DNA from: an uncultured Synechococcus sp.
GTDB taxonomy: Bacteria; Cyanobacteriota; Cyanobacteriia; Phormidesmidales; Phormidesmidaceae
Direction: 5' to 3'
Length of the DNA: 64,000 nucleotides
Assembly (NCBI GenBank): GCA_937911865.1
Contig: CALDSK010000023.1
Coordinates: 1-64,000, forward strand
In this document: one piece after another, positions 10,141-19,274 of the stretch
How positions within the stretch are numbered: the first letter of the stretch is position 1
Layout: every line of letters begins with the position of its first letter
Notes under the pieces: generated by a model
Told to the model about the DNA's origin: nothing
Seen by the model: the letters and a program-made list of their open reading frames with translations, nothing else
Database searches by the model: none
Position numbers and translations under genes: made by a program

Positions 10141-11334
10141 TTAGGTCGCACGAACCAAATCTCGACCTTGCAACCACTCGGACTGCTCGCTGTTGAAAGG
10201 AGAAATCGCGCGCAGCTTTTCAACAATGCCTGGCATCACATCAACGACCTGTTGAATTTCTGCCTCGGTGGTGAAGCGAGAAAGGCTGAAGCGAATGGAG
10301 CCGTGAAGAATGGTGTACGGTAGGCCCATCGCGGTCAGTACGTGTGAGGGATCGAGAGAACCTGAGGTGCAGGCAGAGCCGGAGGAGGCGCAGATACCGT
10401 GCTTGTCGAGCATGAATAAGATGGCCTCGCCTTCGATGTATTTGAAGCCGATGTTGGTGGTGTTGGGTAGGCGAGTGGTGCCACCGCCATTCACCTCACA
10501 GTCAGGGATGAGCGCGAGTAACCGCTGTTCGAGCAGGTCTCGCAGCCGACTTTCACGATCGACGTTGAGCAGGTTTTGGCGTGCTAGTTCTGCTGCTTTG
10601 CCAAGGGCGACAATGCTGGCAACGTTAGGGGTGCCTGCTCGGCGTCCGCGCTCCTGGTGTCCGCCAAGTATAAACGGACGGAAGCGAAATCCACGACGAC
10701 AGTAGAGAGCACCAATGCCTTTGGGCGCGTGGAGCTTATGACCGGAGAGCGTCAGCAGGTCAATGGTGCTGTTTTTTAGATCGATCGGCAGTTTACCGAC
10801 AGACTGTACCGCGTCAACGTGGAAGGTGGCTCCGCATTCTTTAGCGATCGCGCCAATCTGTTCTACCGGAAACACAACGCCCGTCTCATTGTTCGCATGC
10901 ATTGTCGTCACCAGGGCCGTGCCCCCGGTAATCGCCGCCTCAACCTCCATCAGGTCTATTTGGCCGCGCCCGTCTACCGATAAATAGGTAACGGTGTAGC
11001 CTTTTTTCTCTAGATGCTTACACACGTTGAGAATAGCCGGATGCTCTACGACTGTTGTGACGATATGGCGTTTTTCTGGCTGGGCGGCAAGGGCTGCGTG
11101 GATAGCGGTATTGTTGCCTTCGCTACCGCAGCTTGTGAAGATAATTTCAGTATCTTCCGCACCTAAGAGGTCGGCCACTTGTGCCCTGGCATCTTGGACG
11201 GCTGCGCCGACCTGTCCACCAAAGCTGTGCATAGACGATGGATTTCCGTAGAATTCGCTGAGGTAAGGAAACATGACCTTGAGAACATCGGGGTCAATCT
11301 TGGTGGTGGCGTTGTTGTCTAAATAAAGGACCAT
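10141..11334 (-). CDS. nifS: NifS cysteine desulfurase
   Basis: PLP-dependent cysteine desulfurase of about 397 aa, delivering persulfide to NifU. Visible features are the N-terminal YLDNNATT motif, His99 (VVEHP) near the cofactor, the Schiff-base lysine in LSGHKLHAPKG (about residue 200) and the mobile-loop catalytic cysteine in SSGSACTSGS (about 322). Two adjacent ATGs occur at 11337 and 11334, both plausible. It lies 58 bp upstream of nifU and 51 bp downstream of fdxN. Confidence 0.97.
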   Translation of the reverse strand: MVLYLDNNATTKIDPDVLKVMFPYLSEFYGNPSSMHSFGGQVGAAVQDARAQVADLLGAEDTEIIFTSCGSEGNNTAIHAALAAQPEKRHIVTTVVEHPAILNVCKHLEKKGYTVTYLSVDGRGQIDLMEVEAAITGGTALVTTMHANNETGVVFPVEQIGAIAKECGATFHVDAVQSVGKLPIDLKNSTIDLLTLSGHKLHAPKGIGALYCRRGFRFRPFILGGHQERGRRAGTPNVASIVALGKAAELARQNLLNVDRESRLRDLLEQRLLALIPDCEVNGGGTTRLPNTTNIGFKYIEGEAILFMLDKHGICASSGSACTSGSLDPSHVLTAMGLPYTILHGSIRFSLSRFTTEAEIQQVVDVMPGIVEKLRAISPFNSEQSEWLQGRDLVRAT

Positions 11335-11388
11335 CACGGTATCTCTGCTAGCGCAGGGGTAGAGGGTGGAGATAATGCGAGAAGGTGG

Positions 11389-11805
11389 CTACGGCATCAA
11401 AGGAGCGTTTTTAGGCGCAGTCTTATTCTGTTGGGCTTGAGTTTTTAAGTGCTGTAGGTTTTGAGAGTAGGCATCAAACCAGTCTTGCCAGTAGTCTGAG
11501 TTCGACGATTCTTTGAGACGCGCGACCTGATGACTGTAGGCTGAAAACCAGGTCTTCCAATAGTCTTTGGACGTCTCTAAAGCGCTGCCCAGTGTGAAGA
11601 CATTGGTTCCGGCTGATAGAGAGACACAGCCATCGTTAGTTGGGCAAGCAGCCCAGCATTGAGGCACGCTGTGAAACCCCCGGCAGTTGTTGCAAAGCGC
11701 TGCATTGATTTGAAAAGTAGACCCTTTGGCCTCAATTGCATTGGTCGGGCAGGCTGGAAGACAACGTTGACAGCTAATGCAGTTTTCGGTGATAGCGTAA
11801 GTCAT
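11389..11805 (-). CDS. fdxN: FdxN-type 2[4Fe-4S] ferredoxin with repeated C-terminus
   Basis: A 138-aa bacterial-type ferredoxin located between nifB and nifS, as in other cyanobacteria. The first cluster motif is CISCQRCLPAC followed by PTNAIE; the second is CNNC with a longer loop to CWAAC, typical of nif ferredoxins. The C-terminal half is unusual: a segment with pattern DYWKTWFSAYSHQVARLK (about 82-99) recurs as DYWQDWFDAYSQNLQHLK (about 104-121), aromatic amphipathic repeats that look like tandem helices. The tail is Gln/Lys/Pro-rich. It likely donates electrons in cofactor synthesis (e.g. to NifB); partner inferred. Confidence 0.9.
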   Translation of the reverse strand: MTYAITENCISCQRCLPACPTNAIEAKGSTFQINAALCNNCRGFHSVPQCWAACPTNDGCVSLSAGTNVFTLGSALETSKDYWKTWFSAYSHQVARLKESSNSDYWQDWFDAYSQNLQHLKTQAQQNKTAPKNAPLMP

Positions 11806-11860
11806 GGCTGGGACCTCTGTAGAAAGAAGGGAGTTGACTGTTCCTCACACTGGCCGCTTT

Positions 11861-13357
11861 TTATACATAGACTGTTTCAAGAACATGTTCGTTATAGAAC
11901 TCTCGGGCAACGGCCTCAATCACGTCGTAGGCTTCAACAACAAACAGACCAGATTTTTGCAGTTCCTTTTGGGGGCAAGGACCTACTTTGGCGGCCAGTA
12001 CTGCTTTGCAGTCAGCAATGGTCTCAATAATGTTGGCTAGCGTAGCGTCTTCGCCATATCCGCTCTGGCAGTAGTTAGCGACCTTGCGGTGACCAACAAA
12101 CCTCACGTCTGTTGCATCTACCTCGTAAATCATGAACTCCTTGGCATGGCCGAAGTGCTGATTTACCAGACCGCCACCTTTGGTCGCTACTGCCACGAGA
12201 ACCGCCGTAGCGTTATCCGCAGCTTCGGAGGTTGCCTGAGCGATCGCCTCTTTTGCTGCCGCTTTCTTCTCGGCAATCACCGCTTTAGTCTTTTGAATGC
12301 CTTTGCGAGTAGCCTCACGCTTTTCGGCGTTATAGTCTACTGACATATCCATAAATTTCTCTTTCGTGAATTCCTGGCTGCGATCTTCACCCAGTAACCC
12401 CACCGCATCCGCCCGGCACTGGCGGCAGTGACGCATGATTTTCATGTTGCCAGCGCAATTGTCTTGAACCGTTTTGAGCTCTTTAGGTGTGGGCCCGCGC
12501 TGACCATTCAAGCCAAAGTAAGTACCATGTTCTGGCGCAGAGATCAGCGGCATAATGTTGTGTAAAAATGCGCCCCGCTCTCGAACAGCCTGATTAATCT
12601 CCGGCATATGCTCATCGTTGATGCCAGGAATCAATACCGAATTCACCTTACAAAGGATGTCAGCTGCCTGCAGCGCCTCTAAGCCTTCCATTTGTCGCTG
12701 GTGCAATATCTTTACCCCTTCAATGCCGCGATAGCGCCTACGGCGATAGTGCACCCAGGGATAGATCTTTTCACCAACAGCCGGATCCACCATATTAATG
12801 GTGATAGTGACATGATCCACATTGAGCGCCTTGATACGATCGACATAATCAGGCAGCATCAGGCCGTTTGTAGACAGGCAAAGCTTAATATCAGGCGCTT
12901 GCTCGGCAACGAGTTCAAACGTGCGAAACGTCTTTTCGGGGTTAGCCAATGGGTCGCCGGGGCCTGCAATGCCTAAAACAGACATTTGAGGGATCTTACC
13001 CGCTACGACTAATGCTTTGTGTGCGGCTTCCTCGGGTGTGAGTAATTCGCTGACTACACCAGGGCGGCTTTCGTTAGCACAGTCGTATTTTCGGTTGCAA
13101 AAGTTGCACTGAATATTACAGGCAGGTGCAACGGCTACATGCATGCGAGCGTAGTGGTGGTGGGCCTCTTCGCTATAGCAAGGATGGTTCTCAATTCGAG
13201 ATTTGATCGATTCTTTGATGGGCGTATTAGTTGTTGAAGTACAGCCACAGCCGCCGCCAGAGGGTTTAACCTTTACGTTGGTTTTCGTTAGGGTAATGTC
13301 CAGATCGGGCGTCGAGTGGGGCGCGGCGGTAAGGGCAGAAAATGACGGGGACGTCAT
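11861..13357 (-). CDS. nifB: NifB, NifB-co synthase (radical SAM)
   Basis: Radical SAM enzyme of 498 aa that fuses two [4Fe-4S] clusters and inserts carbide to make NifB-co. An N-terminal CGC motif (about 37-39) precedes the SAM-cluster motif CNIQCNFC (Cys80, Cys84, Cys87), followed by further cysteines ligating the K clusters ([14 protein letters not shown]). The last about 110 residues form a NifX-like domain ([18 protein letters not shown]), the cyanobacterial/Azotobacter architecture. I set the start at 13357 (MTSPSFS); the frame is open to 13420 but the extension is not conserved-looking. First gene of the left nif arm; the candidate control element lies at 13895-13930. Confidence 0.97.
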   Translation of the reverse strand: MTSPSFSALTAAPHSTPDLDITLTKTNVKVKPSGGGCGCTSTTNTPIKESIKSRIENHPCYSEEAHHHYARMHVAVAPACNIQCNFCNRKYDCANESRPGVVSELLTPEEAAHKALVVAGKIPQMSVLGIAGPGDPLANPEKTFRTFELVAEQAPDIKLCLSTNGLMLPDYVDRIKALNVDHVTITINMVDPAVGEKIYPWVHYRRRRYRGIEGVKILHQRQMEGLEALQAADILCKVNSVLIPGINDEHMPEINQAVRERGAFLHNIMPLISAPEHGTYFGLNGQRGPTPKELKTVQDNCAGNMKIMRHCRQCRADAVGLLGEDRSQEFTKEKFMDMSVDYNAEKREATRKGIQKTKAVIAEKKAAAKEAIAQATSEAADNATAVLVAVATKGGGLVNQHFGHAKEFMIYEVDATDVRFVGHRKVANYCQSGYGEDATLANIIETIADCKAVLAAKVGPCPQKELQKSGLFVVEAYDVIEAVAREFYNEHVLETVYV

Positions 13358-13894
13358 GGGCTTATGAGTGATAAGGAGCAGAGGATGAGAAACAAAAAGA
13401 GAGAAAAAGCGGCGATGCATTGATAGCTTGTCAGCGGTGTAAATAAATAGGAGAAATATTTACGGCTGTGTTCTTCTGTTTGTTTTCTGAGGGAGTAGGC
13501 CAGAGAACGTAAGAGAAGAGAAGCTGCCAATGCATCACCAGGAACCATGTCAGGAGAAAAGAATATCTCCGAGCAATTAAGCCTTCAAAAGGCAAAAGAG
13601 CGGTTTCGACAGTGCATAGGTTTGGGTTGCGCTTGTTCTCTTATTTAAGAAACCAAGGGCGACCAGCTAAGGTTGAGTACACTTGAAATCGCACTGGCCT
13701 TGACTAGCTAAACGGCTGAAATGATTCAAATGCAAAACGTACAAAACAGATGAGAGTGCTCTGAACTGAGCCAAGTTGACGTTGCCTTTGAATTGACTTC
13801 ACCGAGTCCAGCTAATGCTTGAAGACTTAAGTGCTCGTCGATGAAAGAGTTATAGCAAGGTGGCGAAAAGTCTCATCGGGGCGGCCGCTCGATA

Positions 13895-13930
13895 GGATTT
13901 ATTGAATGATTAAGGCTGTACTCAACCGCT
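13895..13930 (-). promoter_or_regulatory. Candidate CnfR element upstream of nifB
   Basis: Read on the minus strand this begins AGCGGTTGAGTACAGC, then CTTAAT, then an A/T-rich part ending TAAATCC. The first 22 bases match the nifP-upstream copy (39823-39844) at 20 positions in the same orientation, and TAAATC recurs at the 3' side with a 1-base offset. A CnfR cis-element upstream of nifB and nifP is reported for Leptolyngbya boryana; assignment here is inference from the shared motif and gene pair. Confidence 0.65.
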
Positions 13931-13950
13931 GCATCCCGCGAAAAATGGGC

Positions 13951-13964
13951 GAAAAATATTTTTC
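13951..13964. promoter_or_regulatory. 14-bp palindrome
   Basis: GAAAAATATTTTTC is a perfect palindrome 21 bp from the candidate CnfR element. It could be a dimeric regulator site, but at this A/T content chance is possible. Confidence 0.3.
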
Positions 13965-14561
13965 ACAGGATCGGGGTACAGGTATTTCTCAACGGGTGGG
14001 CTGTCATTTATTTACCCCCGTTCGATAATTGCTGCACTCAGCTAGGACGTTATCGTAGCGGGGGGTGAAGACTATTCAGCCTAACTTTGAGGCCGCTCTC
14101 TTTGAGTACTCAGCACCGTACATTCTGCATCATTAGATACCAAATATAGCGCTAGCTCAGCTGCTTAAATTAGTTGTCTGTATCACTGCTAACGGTTTTC
14201 TGTTTTTCACGGTAACAGAATTAACGCTTTTTTGTTAAAAGATATGAAAACGAGCAGAGACCTTATCCTTCTAAAACTCTATTCATAGGCTCATGAAAGA
14301 ACGCTTTGGCCTGCTACATAGAGATATCTAAATGGCGTCCTAATTTAAAAAGAGAGCTTAACGTCTACGCTTTATTCTACGCTTCTACTAGCATAATTAA
14401 ATAAGAACGTTTGTCGATAGTGAGAGATGAAAAATAAAAGTATTAGGAACTGTGGTTAGCAGTGCTGGAGCAGGCATTCGACGCTGATTCGGTTCGCTAA
14501 GGCTAAGCTTAAACCTCAGCCTCCATAAGCTCTGGGGAAGGCCTGTTTGTAAATCTGATGC

Positions 14562-14610
14562 TGTTGGGACAGTGCTGGGACAATGTTGGGACAGTAAAGT
14601 GTTGGGACAG
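14562..14610 (+). repeat. 11-bp repeats before feoA
   Basis: Copies of TGTTGGGACAG at 14562, 14584 and 14600, with a variant at 14573, lie just upstream of feoA. They may be a locus-specific slippage product or operator-like direct repeats. Confidence 0.7.
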
Positions 14611-14653
14611 TAGAGTTTGAAAATTATTATCGGTAGCCGATGCCGATGCCGCT

Positions 14654-15292
14654 ATGGATGATAAGCCAAAACAGACACTTTCATTTCTGTTATCCGAGGC
14701 GCAGCCTGGTGACTCTATCTGGGTTGTAGATGTTTTAGCGCAGGGTGGTGCGCTCAATCGCTTAGTCGGTATGGGGCTGACGCGAGGCGCCCAGCTAGTG
14801 GTTACTAATCGGGCGGGTGGTTTGCTGATGGTCGCGCAGGGAAACACTCGTTTCGGGCTGAATGCACAGGCGGCCAGGCAGATTCTTGTGCAGCACTCGG
14901 TCACAAGCACTTTTCAAGAGAGTGCTATTCAAGAGAGTGCTATTCAAGAGAGTGCTATTCAAGAGAAAGCTATTCAAGAGAAAGCTATTCAAGAGAGCAC
15001 TATTCACGAAAACACTATTCAGGAGAACGCTATTCAGGAGAGGCCTATGGAGACACCACGAGCACAAAAGCAAGCACAAAAGACAGAACAGACAGCACAC
15101 ACTTATTTACGCGATCTGGCTGTGGGCAGCCATGGACGCATTATCGGTTACGAGCAGGGCGTGAAAAGCTACCGTCAAAAGCTATTAGCGATGGGGCTTA
15201 CCCCGGGAACAGAATTTACGATTACCCGCCAAGCGCCGTTAGGTGACCCGATTGAGCTGCAAGTTCGCGGCTTCCAGCTTAGTCTACGCTAG
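14654..15292 (+). CDS. feoA: FeoA protein with two FeoA domains and a repeat linker
   Basis: A 212-aa protein with an SH3-like FeoA domain at about residues 10-80 and a second at about 146-212 (the latter with the usual KLLAMGLTPGTEF core). FeoA supports FeoB-mediated ferrous iron import at the membrane. The linker (about 88-133) is built from nine 5-residue units of the pattern AIQES/AIQEK, encoded by a 15-bp tandem repeat. Usual FeoA proteins are single-domain and about 75-90 aa, so this is a tandem fusion. The feoB start lies 37 bp downstream, so the two are an operon. Role in feeding iron to nitrogenase is inferred from context. Confidence 0.88.
   Translation: MDDKPKQTLSFLLSEAQPGDSIWVVDVLAQGGALNRLVGMGLTRGAQLVVTNRAGGLLMVAQGNTRFGLNAQAARQILVQHSVTSTFQESAIQESAIQESAIQEKAIQEKAIQESTIHENTIQENAIQERPMETPRAQKQAQKTEQTAHTYLRDLAVGSHGRIIGYEQGVKSYRQKLLAMGLTPGTEFTITRQAPLGDPIELQVRGFQLSLR
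14909..15043 (+). repeat. In-frame 15-bp tandem repeat in feoA
   Basis: Nine units of the pattern GCTATTCAAGAGAGT run through the linker between the two FeoA domains. The middle five are nearly identical and the outer ones diverged. Copy number is expected to vary between strains without breaking the frame. Confidence 0.95.
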
Positions 15293-15329
15293 TTTGAAGC
15301 GGATGCTCTCACTGTGGAGGCCATTACTC

Positions 15330-17699
15330 ATGCCTGATCGTACGCTTTGTCTCGTGGGCAACCCAAACTGCGGAAAAACGACGCTTTTTAATCAGCTAAC
15401 TGGTGCCAACCAGCGAGTGGGTAACTGGCCCGGTGTGACCGTTGAGCGCAAGGAAGGCCGTTTTCAGCTGGACCGCTGGCAGATAAATCTGGTCGATTTG
15501 CCCGGTATTTACTCTCTAGATGTGCTAGATGAACAAACAGGGCTAGATGAAAAGGTAGCACGAGATTATCTGCTCTCTAGCGAGGCCGATCTGGTTGTTA
15601 ACATTGTTGATTCCTCTAACTTGGAGAGAAATCTTTACCTGACTACCCAGATTATGGAAATGCACCTGCCTATGGTTGTGGTGCTCAATATGACGGATGT
15701 GGCACGCGATCGCGGTCTTAAGCTCAATGCAGTCAAGCTTTCTGAACGTTTAGGCTGCCCTGTCGTGCCCATTGTCGCCTCACAGGGAAAGGGCCTACCG
15801 AATCTGGAGTCTGTGCTAGATCAGGCGCTGCAAAATCCAGCTAGACCGCATTCATACGTGGCCTATCCTGCTGTTGTTGAAGATGCGATCGCTGCTTTAA
15901 TCCCACTCACGCTGACGCAAGCAGCCTCATCTTCAGCCCCCTCTGAGGCTAACACCGCGATAGATGCCCGCTGGCTAGCTATCAAGCTATTAGAACAAAA
16001 CAATCAGCTAGCGCCGAGCTTGAATACGCCCGAGCTGGTGAAGCTCGCAACCGAGCACCGCCGCCTGATCCGTCAGGTACAGCAAGACGATATCGATATT
16101 GTTCTAGCTGATAGCCGCTACAGCTGGATTCGGCAGCTGGTTTTGAGCGCAGCAGAGCGAGTCCGCGAGGTAGATAGTACCACCTCCGATAAACTCGATC
16201 GCATTGTTCTAAACCGCTGGCTAGGCATTCCAATCTTCTTAGGGATGATGTATCTGCTGTTTTTGCTCACAATTAATGTGGGCGGAGCTTTGATCGATTT
16301 CTTTGACATCACAGCAGGCGCACTTTTCGTCGATGGCTTTGGTGGACTACTCGGCGGTATCGGGGTGCCTGAATGGCTGATCGTTGTTTTGGCTAATGGT
16401 ATCGGCGGTGGTATCCAAACCGTGGCTACCTTTATTCCAATTATTGGCATTCTCTTTTTGTTTTTAGCCCTGCTTGAAGACTCTGGTTATATGGCACGGG
16501 CGGCGTTTGTGATGGATCGCTTTATGCGATTTATTGGCCTGCCAGGCAAGTCTTTTGTACCAATGCTGATTGGGTTTGGCTGCAATGTTCCGGCGATTAT
16601 GGCCACGCGTACGCTGGAAAATAGACGTGATCGCCTGCTAACTATCATGATGAATCCCTTCATGTCGTGCGGCGCGCGATTGCCGGTTTACGCCCTTTTT
16701 GCAGCTGCCTTCTTTCCCAGATCTGGGCAAAACATTGTTTTTGGCCTTTATCTCATTGGAATTGCGATGGCCGTTTTCACCGGGCTAATCCTTAAGAACA
16801 CGCTGCTTCAGGGGCAAACCTCACACTTTATTATGGAACTGCCGCCCTATCACTGGCCAACAGCAAAAGGGGTCGTTCTCAGGGCGTGGGAACGCCTGAA
16901 GAGCTTTATGTTCCGAGCGGGCAAAGTGATTGTCCTGATGGTGATGGTGCTGAGTGTTTTAAGCTCAATTGGTGTCGATGGCTCTTTTGATAACGACGAT
17001 AGCGACAATTCTGTTCTTAGCCATGTTAGTCAAACGGTTACGCCCGTATTTTCGCCTATCGGCATCCGTCAAGAAAATTGGCCTGCAACGGTGGGTATCT
17101 TTACCGGTGTCTTTGCAAAAGAAGCCGTAGTTGGCACCCTCGATTCTATTTATGGGGCTTTAGGTGACGAAGCGGCCATTGCTGCGGGCGTAGCGCCAGA
17201 AGCCGACGTCTTTAGCTTTTGGGGGAGTATTGGCGAAGCATTTGCGACTATTCCTGCCAATTTAGCTGAAGTGCCCAATGCGCTGCTAGACCCGCTAGGA
17301 TTGAGCGTGGGCGACGTTAGCGAAGTTGAGACAGCCGCAGCGGAACAAGCCGTGGGCGTAGGCACCTTTGGGGCCATGGTTGTTCGCTTTGATGGGAGAG
17401 TCGGTGCCTTTGCCTATCTGCTCTTTGTCTTGCTGTACTTTCCCTGTGTTGCGGCGATGGGCGCGGTTTATCGAGAAACTAACTGGGGCTGGACGACCTT
17501 TGTTGGCTGCTGGACTACCGGCTTGGCATACGGAGCGGCCACGCTATTTTATCAGCTGGGAACGTTTGCTCAGCATCCCCTTCAATCTGTTGTTTGGACT
17601 GGGGTAATTGCGATCGCGCTTGGACTCACCTTCTTAGGTCTTAAAATTGCGCGTCCGAAGGCACTTAAGGGCCTATCATTAAGTCCTGATGCACAGTAG
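15330..17699 (+). CDS. feoB: FeoB ferrous iron transporter
   Basis: A 789-aa inner-membrane Fe(II) transporter. The N-terminal G-protein domain has G1 GNPNCGKTT (about 10-18), G2 region WPGVTVERKEG, G3 DLPGIYSL and G4 NMTD; these are followed by a helical spacer, then the polytopic core with two Gate repeats (GFGCNVPAIMATRTLENRRD and the later TGVFAKEAVVGTL). I chose the ATG at 15330 because GGAGG lies 9 nt upstream and the protein then opens MPDRTLCLVGNPN; the frame is open from 15243, overlapping feoA. Its position beside nifB suggests iron supply during diazotrophic growth. Confidence 0.95.
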   Translation: MPDRTLCLVGNPNCGKTTLFNQLTGANQRVGNWPGVTVERKEGRFQLDRWQINLVDLPGIYSLDVLDEQTGLDEKVARDYLLSSEADLVVNIVDSSNLERNLYLTTQIMEMHLPMVVVLNMTDVARDRGLKLNAVKLSERLGCPVVPIVASQGKGLPNLESVLDQALQNPARPHSYVAYPAVVEDAIAALIPLTLTQAASSSAPSEANTAIDARWLAIKLLEQNNQLAPSLNTPELVKLATEHRRLIRQVQQDDIDIVLADSRYSWIRQLVLSAAERVREVDSTTSDKLDRIVLNRWLGIPIFLGMMYLLFLLTINVGGALIDFFDITAGALFVDGFGGLLGGIGVPEWLIVVLANGIGGGIQTVATFIPIIGILFLFLALLEDSGYMARAAFVMDRFMRFIGLPGKSFVPMLIGFGCNVPAIMATRTLENRRDRLLTIMMNPFMSCGARLPVYALFAAAFFPRSGQNIVFGLYLIGIAMAVFTGLILKNTLLQGQTSHFIMELPPYHWPTAKGVVLRAWERLKSFMFRAGKVIVLMVMVLSVLSSIGVDGSFDNDDSDNSVLSHVSQTVTPVFSPIGIRQENWPATVGIFTGVFAKEAVVGTLDSIYGALGDEAAIAAGVAPEADVFSFWGSIGEAFATIPANLAEVPNALLDPLGLSVGDVSEVETAAAEQAVGVGTFGAMVVRFDGRVGAFAYLLFVLLYFPCVAAMGAVYRETNWGWTTFVGCWTTGLAYGAATLFYQLGTFAQHPLQSVVWTGVIAIALGLTFLGLKIARPKALKGLSLSPDAQ

Positions 17700-17775
17700 C
17701 ACGTAGCCCATTGGCGCGTAGAGCATTAGAGAAAATAGAGAAAAGATAGATCGTAGAGCGTTAGAGAAAAGAGCT
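17700..17775 (+). repeat. Imperfect direct repeats feoB-feoC
   Basis: The spacer between feoB and feoC contains two near-identical stretches starting GTAGAGC(A/G)TTAGAGAAAA. This is another local duplication; no promoter role is evident. Confidence 0.5.
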
Positions 17776-17796
17776 TCGGCTGTTGATCTGGTAATT

Positions 17797-18105
17797 ATGA
17801 TTCTGAGCGAACTTCAAGCCTATATAGCCGAGCAAAAAAGAGTCTCGCTAGCTCAAATAGCTGTAAAGTTCGGCATTGATGCCGATGCTTTGCGAGGCAT
17901 GCTCAGCTGCTTAATACGTAAAGGAAGAGTTCAGAAATTGCCTATCCCCAGTCGCTGTCATGGCTGCATAGTGTGCGCTCAAGAGGCTATCGAATTCTAC
18001 GAATGGATGGCCTCTGAAGCAGCGCTTGGCGCAGCAGCTCCTGACGTAGCAGAAACTAGCGGACTAGACCGCGAGCGAGATTGTGCTTTGCCCCGCTGCG
18101 GCTGA
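17797..18105 (+). CDS. feoC: FeoC-like winged-helix iron transport regulator
   Basis: A 102-aa protein whose first 50 residues form a FeoC-like winged helix (LSELQAYIAEQKRVSLAQIA, then ALRGMLSCLIRKGRVQKL). A cysteine cluster CHGCIVC follows, matching the Fe-S-binding cysteines of FeoC family proteins; two further cysteines occur at the C-terminus. In enterobacteria FeoC binds the FeoB cytosolic part and protects it from proteolysis. It lies about 100 bp after feoB and completes a feoABC operon. Confidence 0.75.
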   Translation: MILSELQAYIAEQKRVSLAQIAVKFGIDADALRGMLSCLIRKGRVQKLPIPSRCHGCIVCAQEAIEFYEWMASEAALGAAAPDVAETSGLDRERDCALPRCG

Positions 18106-18140
18106 ACTTGTAGAGATTAGCCTTGACTAATGTTGTGGTG

Positions 18141-19052
18141 ATGATTCGAGAGTTTCCTGGCGCAGACACCCTCAAAACAGTGAGCGAGATAGCGACCGAG
18201 TATCACCTGCTTAGAGACGGCAGGCAGCTCGCGTACACCCGCTACGGACGCCCTGGTGGAACACCGGTTTACTATTTTCACGGCTGCCCTGGTTCTCGGC
18301 TTGAGGGCATTCCTACTGACGGCCCTGCTGCCGCCGCAGGGTTTGACGTGTTTGCCCTCGATCGGCCTGGCTGTGGCCAATCCTCCTATGCACAGCGCTA
18401 TCGTATGCTCGATTGGCCGATGGATGTTGTCGATTTCGCGGACGCCATGCATCATCAGAAATTCGGCATCATCGGTCTATCGGGTGGCGGTGCGTACATT
18501 GATGCCTGCGCCCATACCATTCCGGAGCGACTTCTCTTCGCATACGATCTGGCCGGTTGGGGGCCTGTCGCGCAAGCGCAGGAATTGCAACGTCATCTCG
18601 CACCTCTCGACCGCTTCTTTCTAAACCGTGCATCGTCACTCGCTGTTTTCTTTCGTCTTCCTTTCACCATCATCGGTCTTATGGCTAAGCGCCTTGGCGA
18701 TCGAGGGTTTGCGAATGCACTTCGCTCTTCAATGGGATTAGACGACAGGGAGCTCATCTTGAGCAATGAGAATATGATGCGGTTCTTTCGAATGATTGTG
18801 AAAGAGAGTTTTTCTCAAGGCGTTCGAGGCCCCGCAGATGATGCGATTCGTTGCTACAGCGACTGGGGCTTTGACCTTCACGATATCGACTTTCCGCTAC
18901 GGCTATGGCACGGCACAGATGACAAGTTTGCCAGCGTCGAATTTGCCAGATTTAAACATACTGCCATTGAGCAAAGCTCAATTAGGATATTCCCAGATCG
19001 AGGTCATCTTCACTTTGTAACGATATACGATGAGCTGTTTGCAGATATTTAA
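18141..19052 (+). CDS. Alpha/beta hydrolase
   Basis: About 303 aa with the alpha/beta hydrolase fold. Visible are the oxyanion HGCPGSR motif, DRPGCGQSS, the nucleophile elbow GLSGGG (Ser), an acidic residue in HGTDDKFAS and the catalytic His in PDRGHLHF. The substrate is unknown; the HG-CPGSR and GLSGGGAYIDACA arrangement resembles uncharacterised bacterial hydrolases. The frame is open from a TTG at 18123; I prefer the ATG at 18141. It starts 36 bp after feoC but is not an obvious iron gene. Confidence 0.85.
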   Translation: MIREFPGADTLKTVSEIATEYHLLRDGRQLAYTRYGRPGGTPVYYFHGCPGSRLEGIPTDGPAAAAGFDVFALDRPGCGQSSYAQRYRMLDWPMDVVDFADAMHHQKFGIIGLSGGGAYIDACAHTIPERLLFAYDLAGWGPVAQAQELQRHLAPLDRFFLNRASSLAVFFRLPFTIIGLMAKRLGDRGFANALRSSMGLDDRELILSNENMMRFFRMIVKESFSQGVRGPADDAIRCYSDWGFDLHDIDFPLRLWHGTDDKFASVEFARFKHTAIEQSSIRIFPDRGHLHFVTIYDELFADI

Positions 19053-19084
19053 GCTCGGCGAACGCTATTTGAACTTATCTGTTT

Positions 19085-19106
19085 GAGATTATGTAGAGAT
19101 TATGTA
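19085..19106 (+). repeat. 11-bp duplication
   Basis: GAGATTATGTA is present twice in tandem in the spacer after the hydrolase gene. Confidence 0.6.
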
Positions 19107-19274
19107 GGCTGAGGGCCAGCGGTCCCAGATTAATTTGCGTGCAGACAGTTCAGGTGAAAATAGCTATGGATAAAGCTTCAGCAATGGCTTAATTTAAATC
19201 AAAAAATGCCTCTTTAGTTCGTTATCAGCCATCGTTTATGGTTTGCGTATACAAGCAAATTACAGGAGCCTTGG

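Larger units (their letters stand above)
13358..14653. promoter_or_regulatory. Divergent nifB / feoA control region
   Basis: About 1.3 kb without a convincing gene separates nifB (minus) from feoA (plus). It holds a minus-strand copy of a motif shared with the nifP promoter (13895-13930), a plus-strand TTGAGTACAC at 13672-13681, another TTGAGTAC at 14102-14109, a 14-bp perfect palindrome at 13951-13964 and an 11-bp tandem repeat at 14562-14610. The long spacer between two iron/nitrogen operons suggests a large 5' leader for nifB and multiple regulator sites. Confidence 0.7.

Noticed and set aside
13354..13548. 64-aa ORF upstream of nifB
   Set aside because: Low-complexity composition, overlaps the nifB start region, no ribosome binding site.
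14180..14193. NtcA box upstream of nifB/feoA
   Set aside because: GTA-N8-AAC has one half-site mismatched; too weak to claim.
15982..16450. Minus-strand ORFs inside feoB
   Set aside because: Shadows of a strongly supported coding frame.
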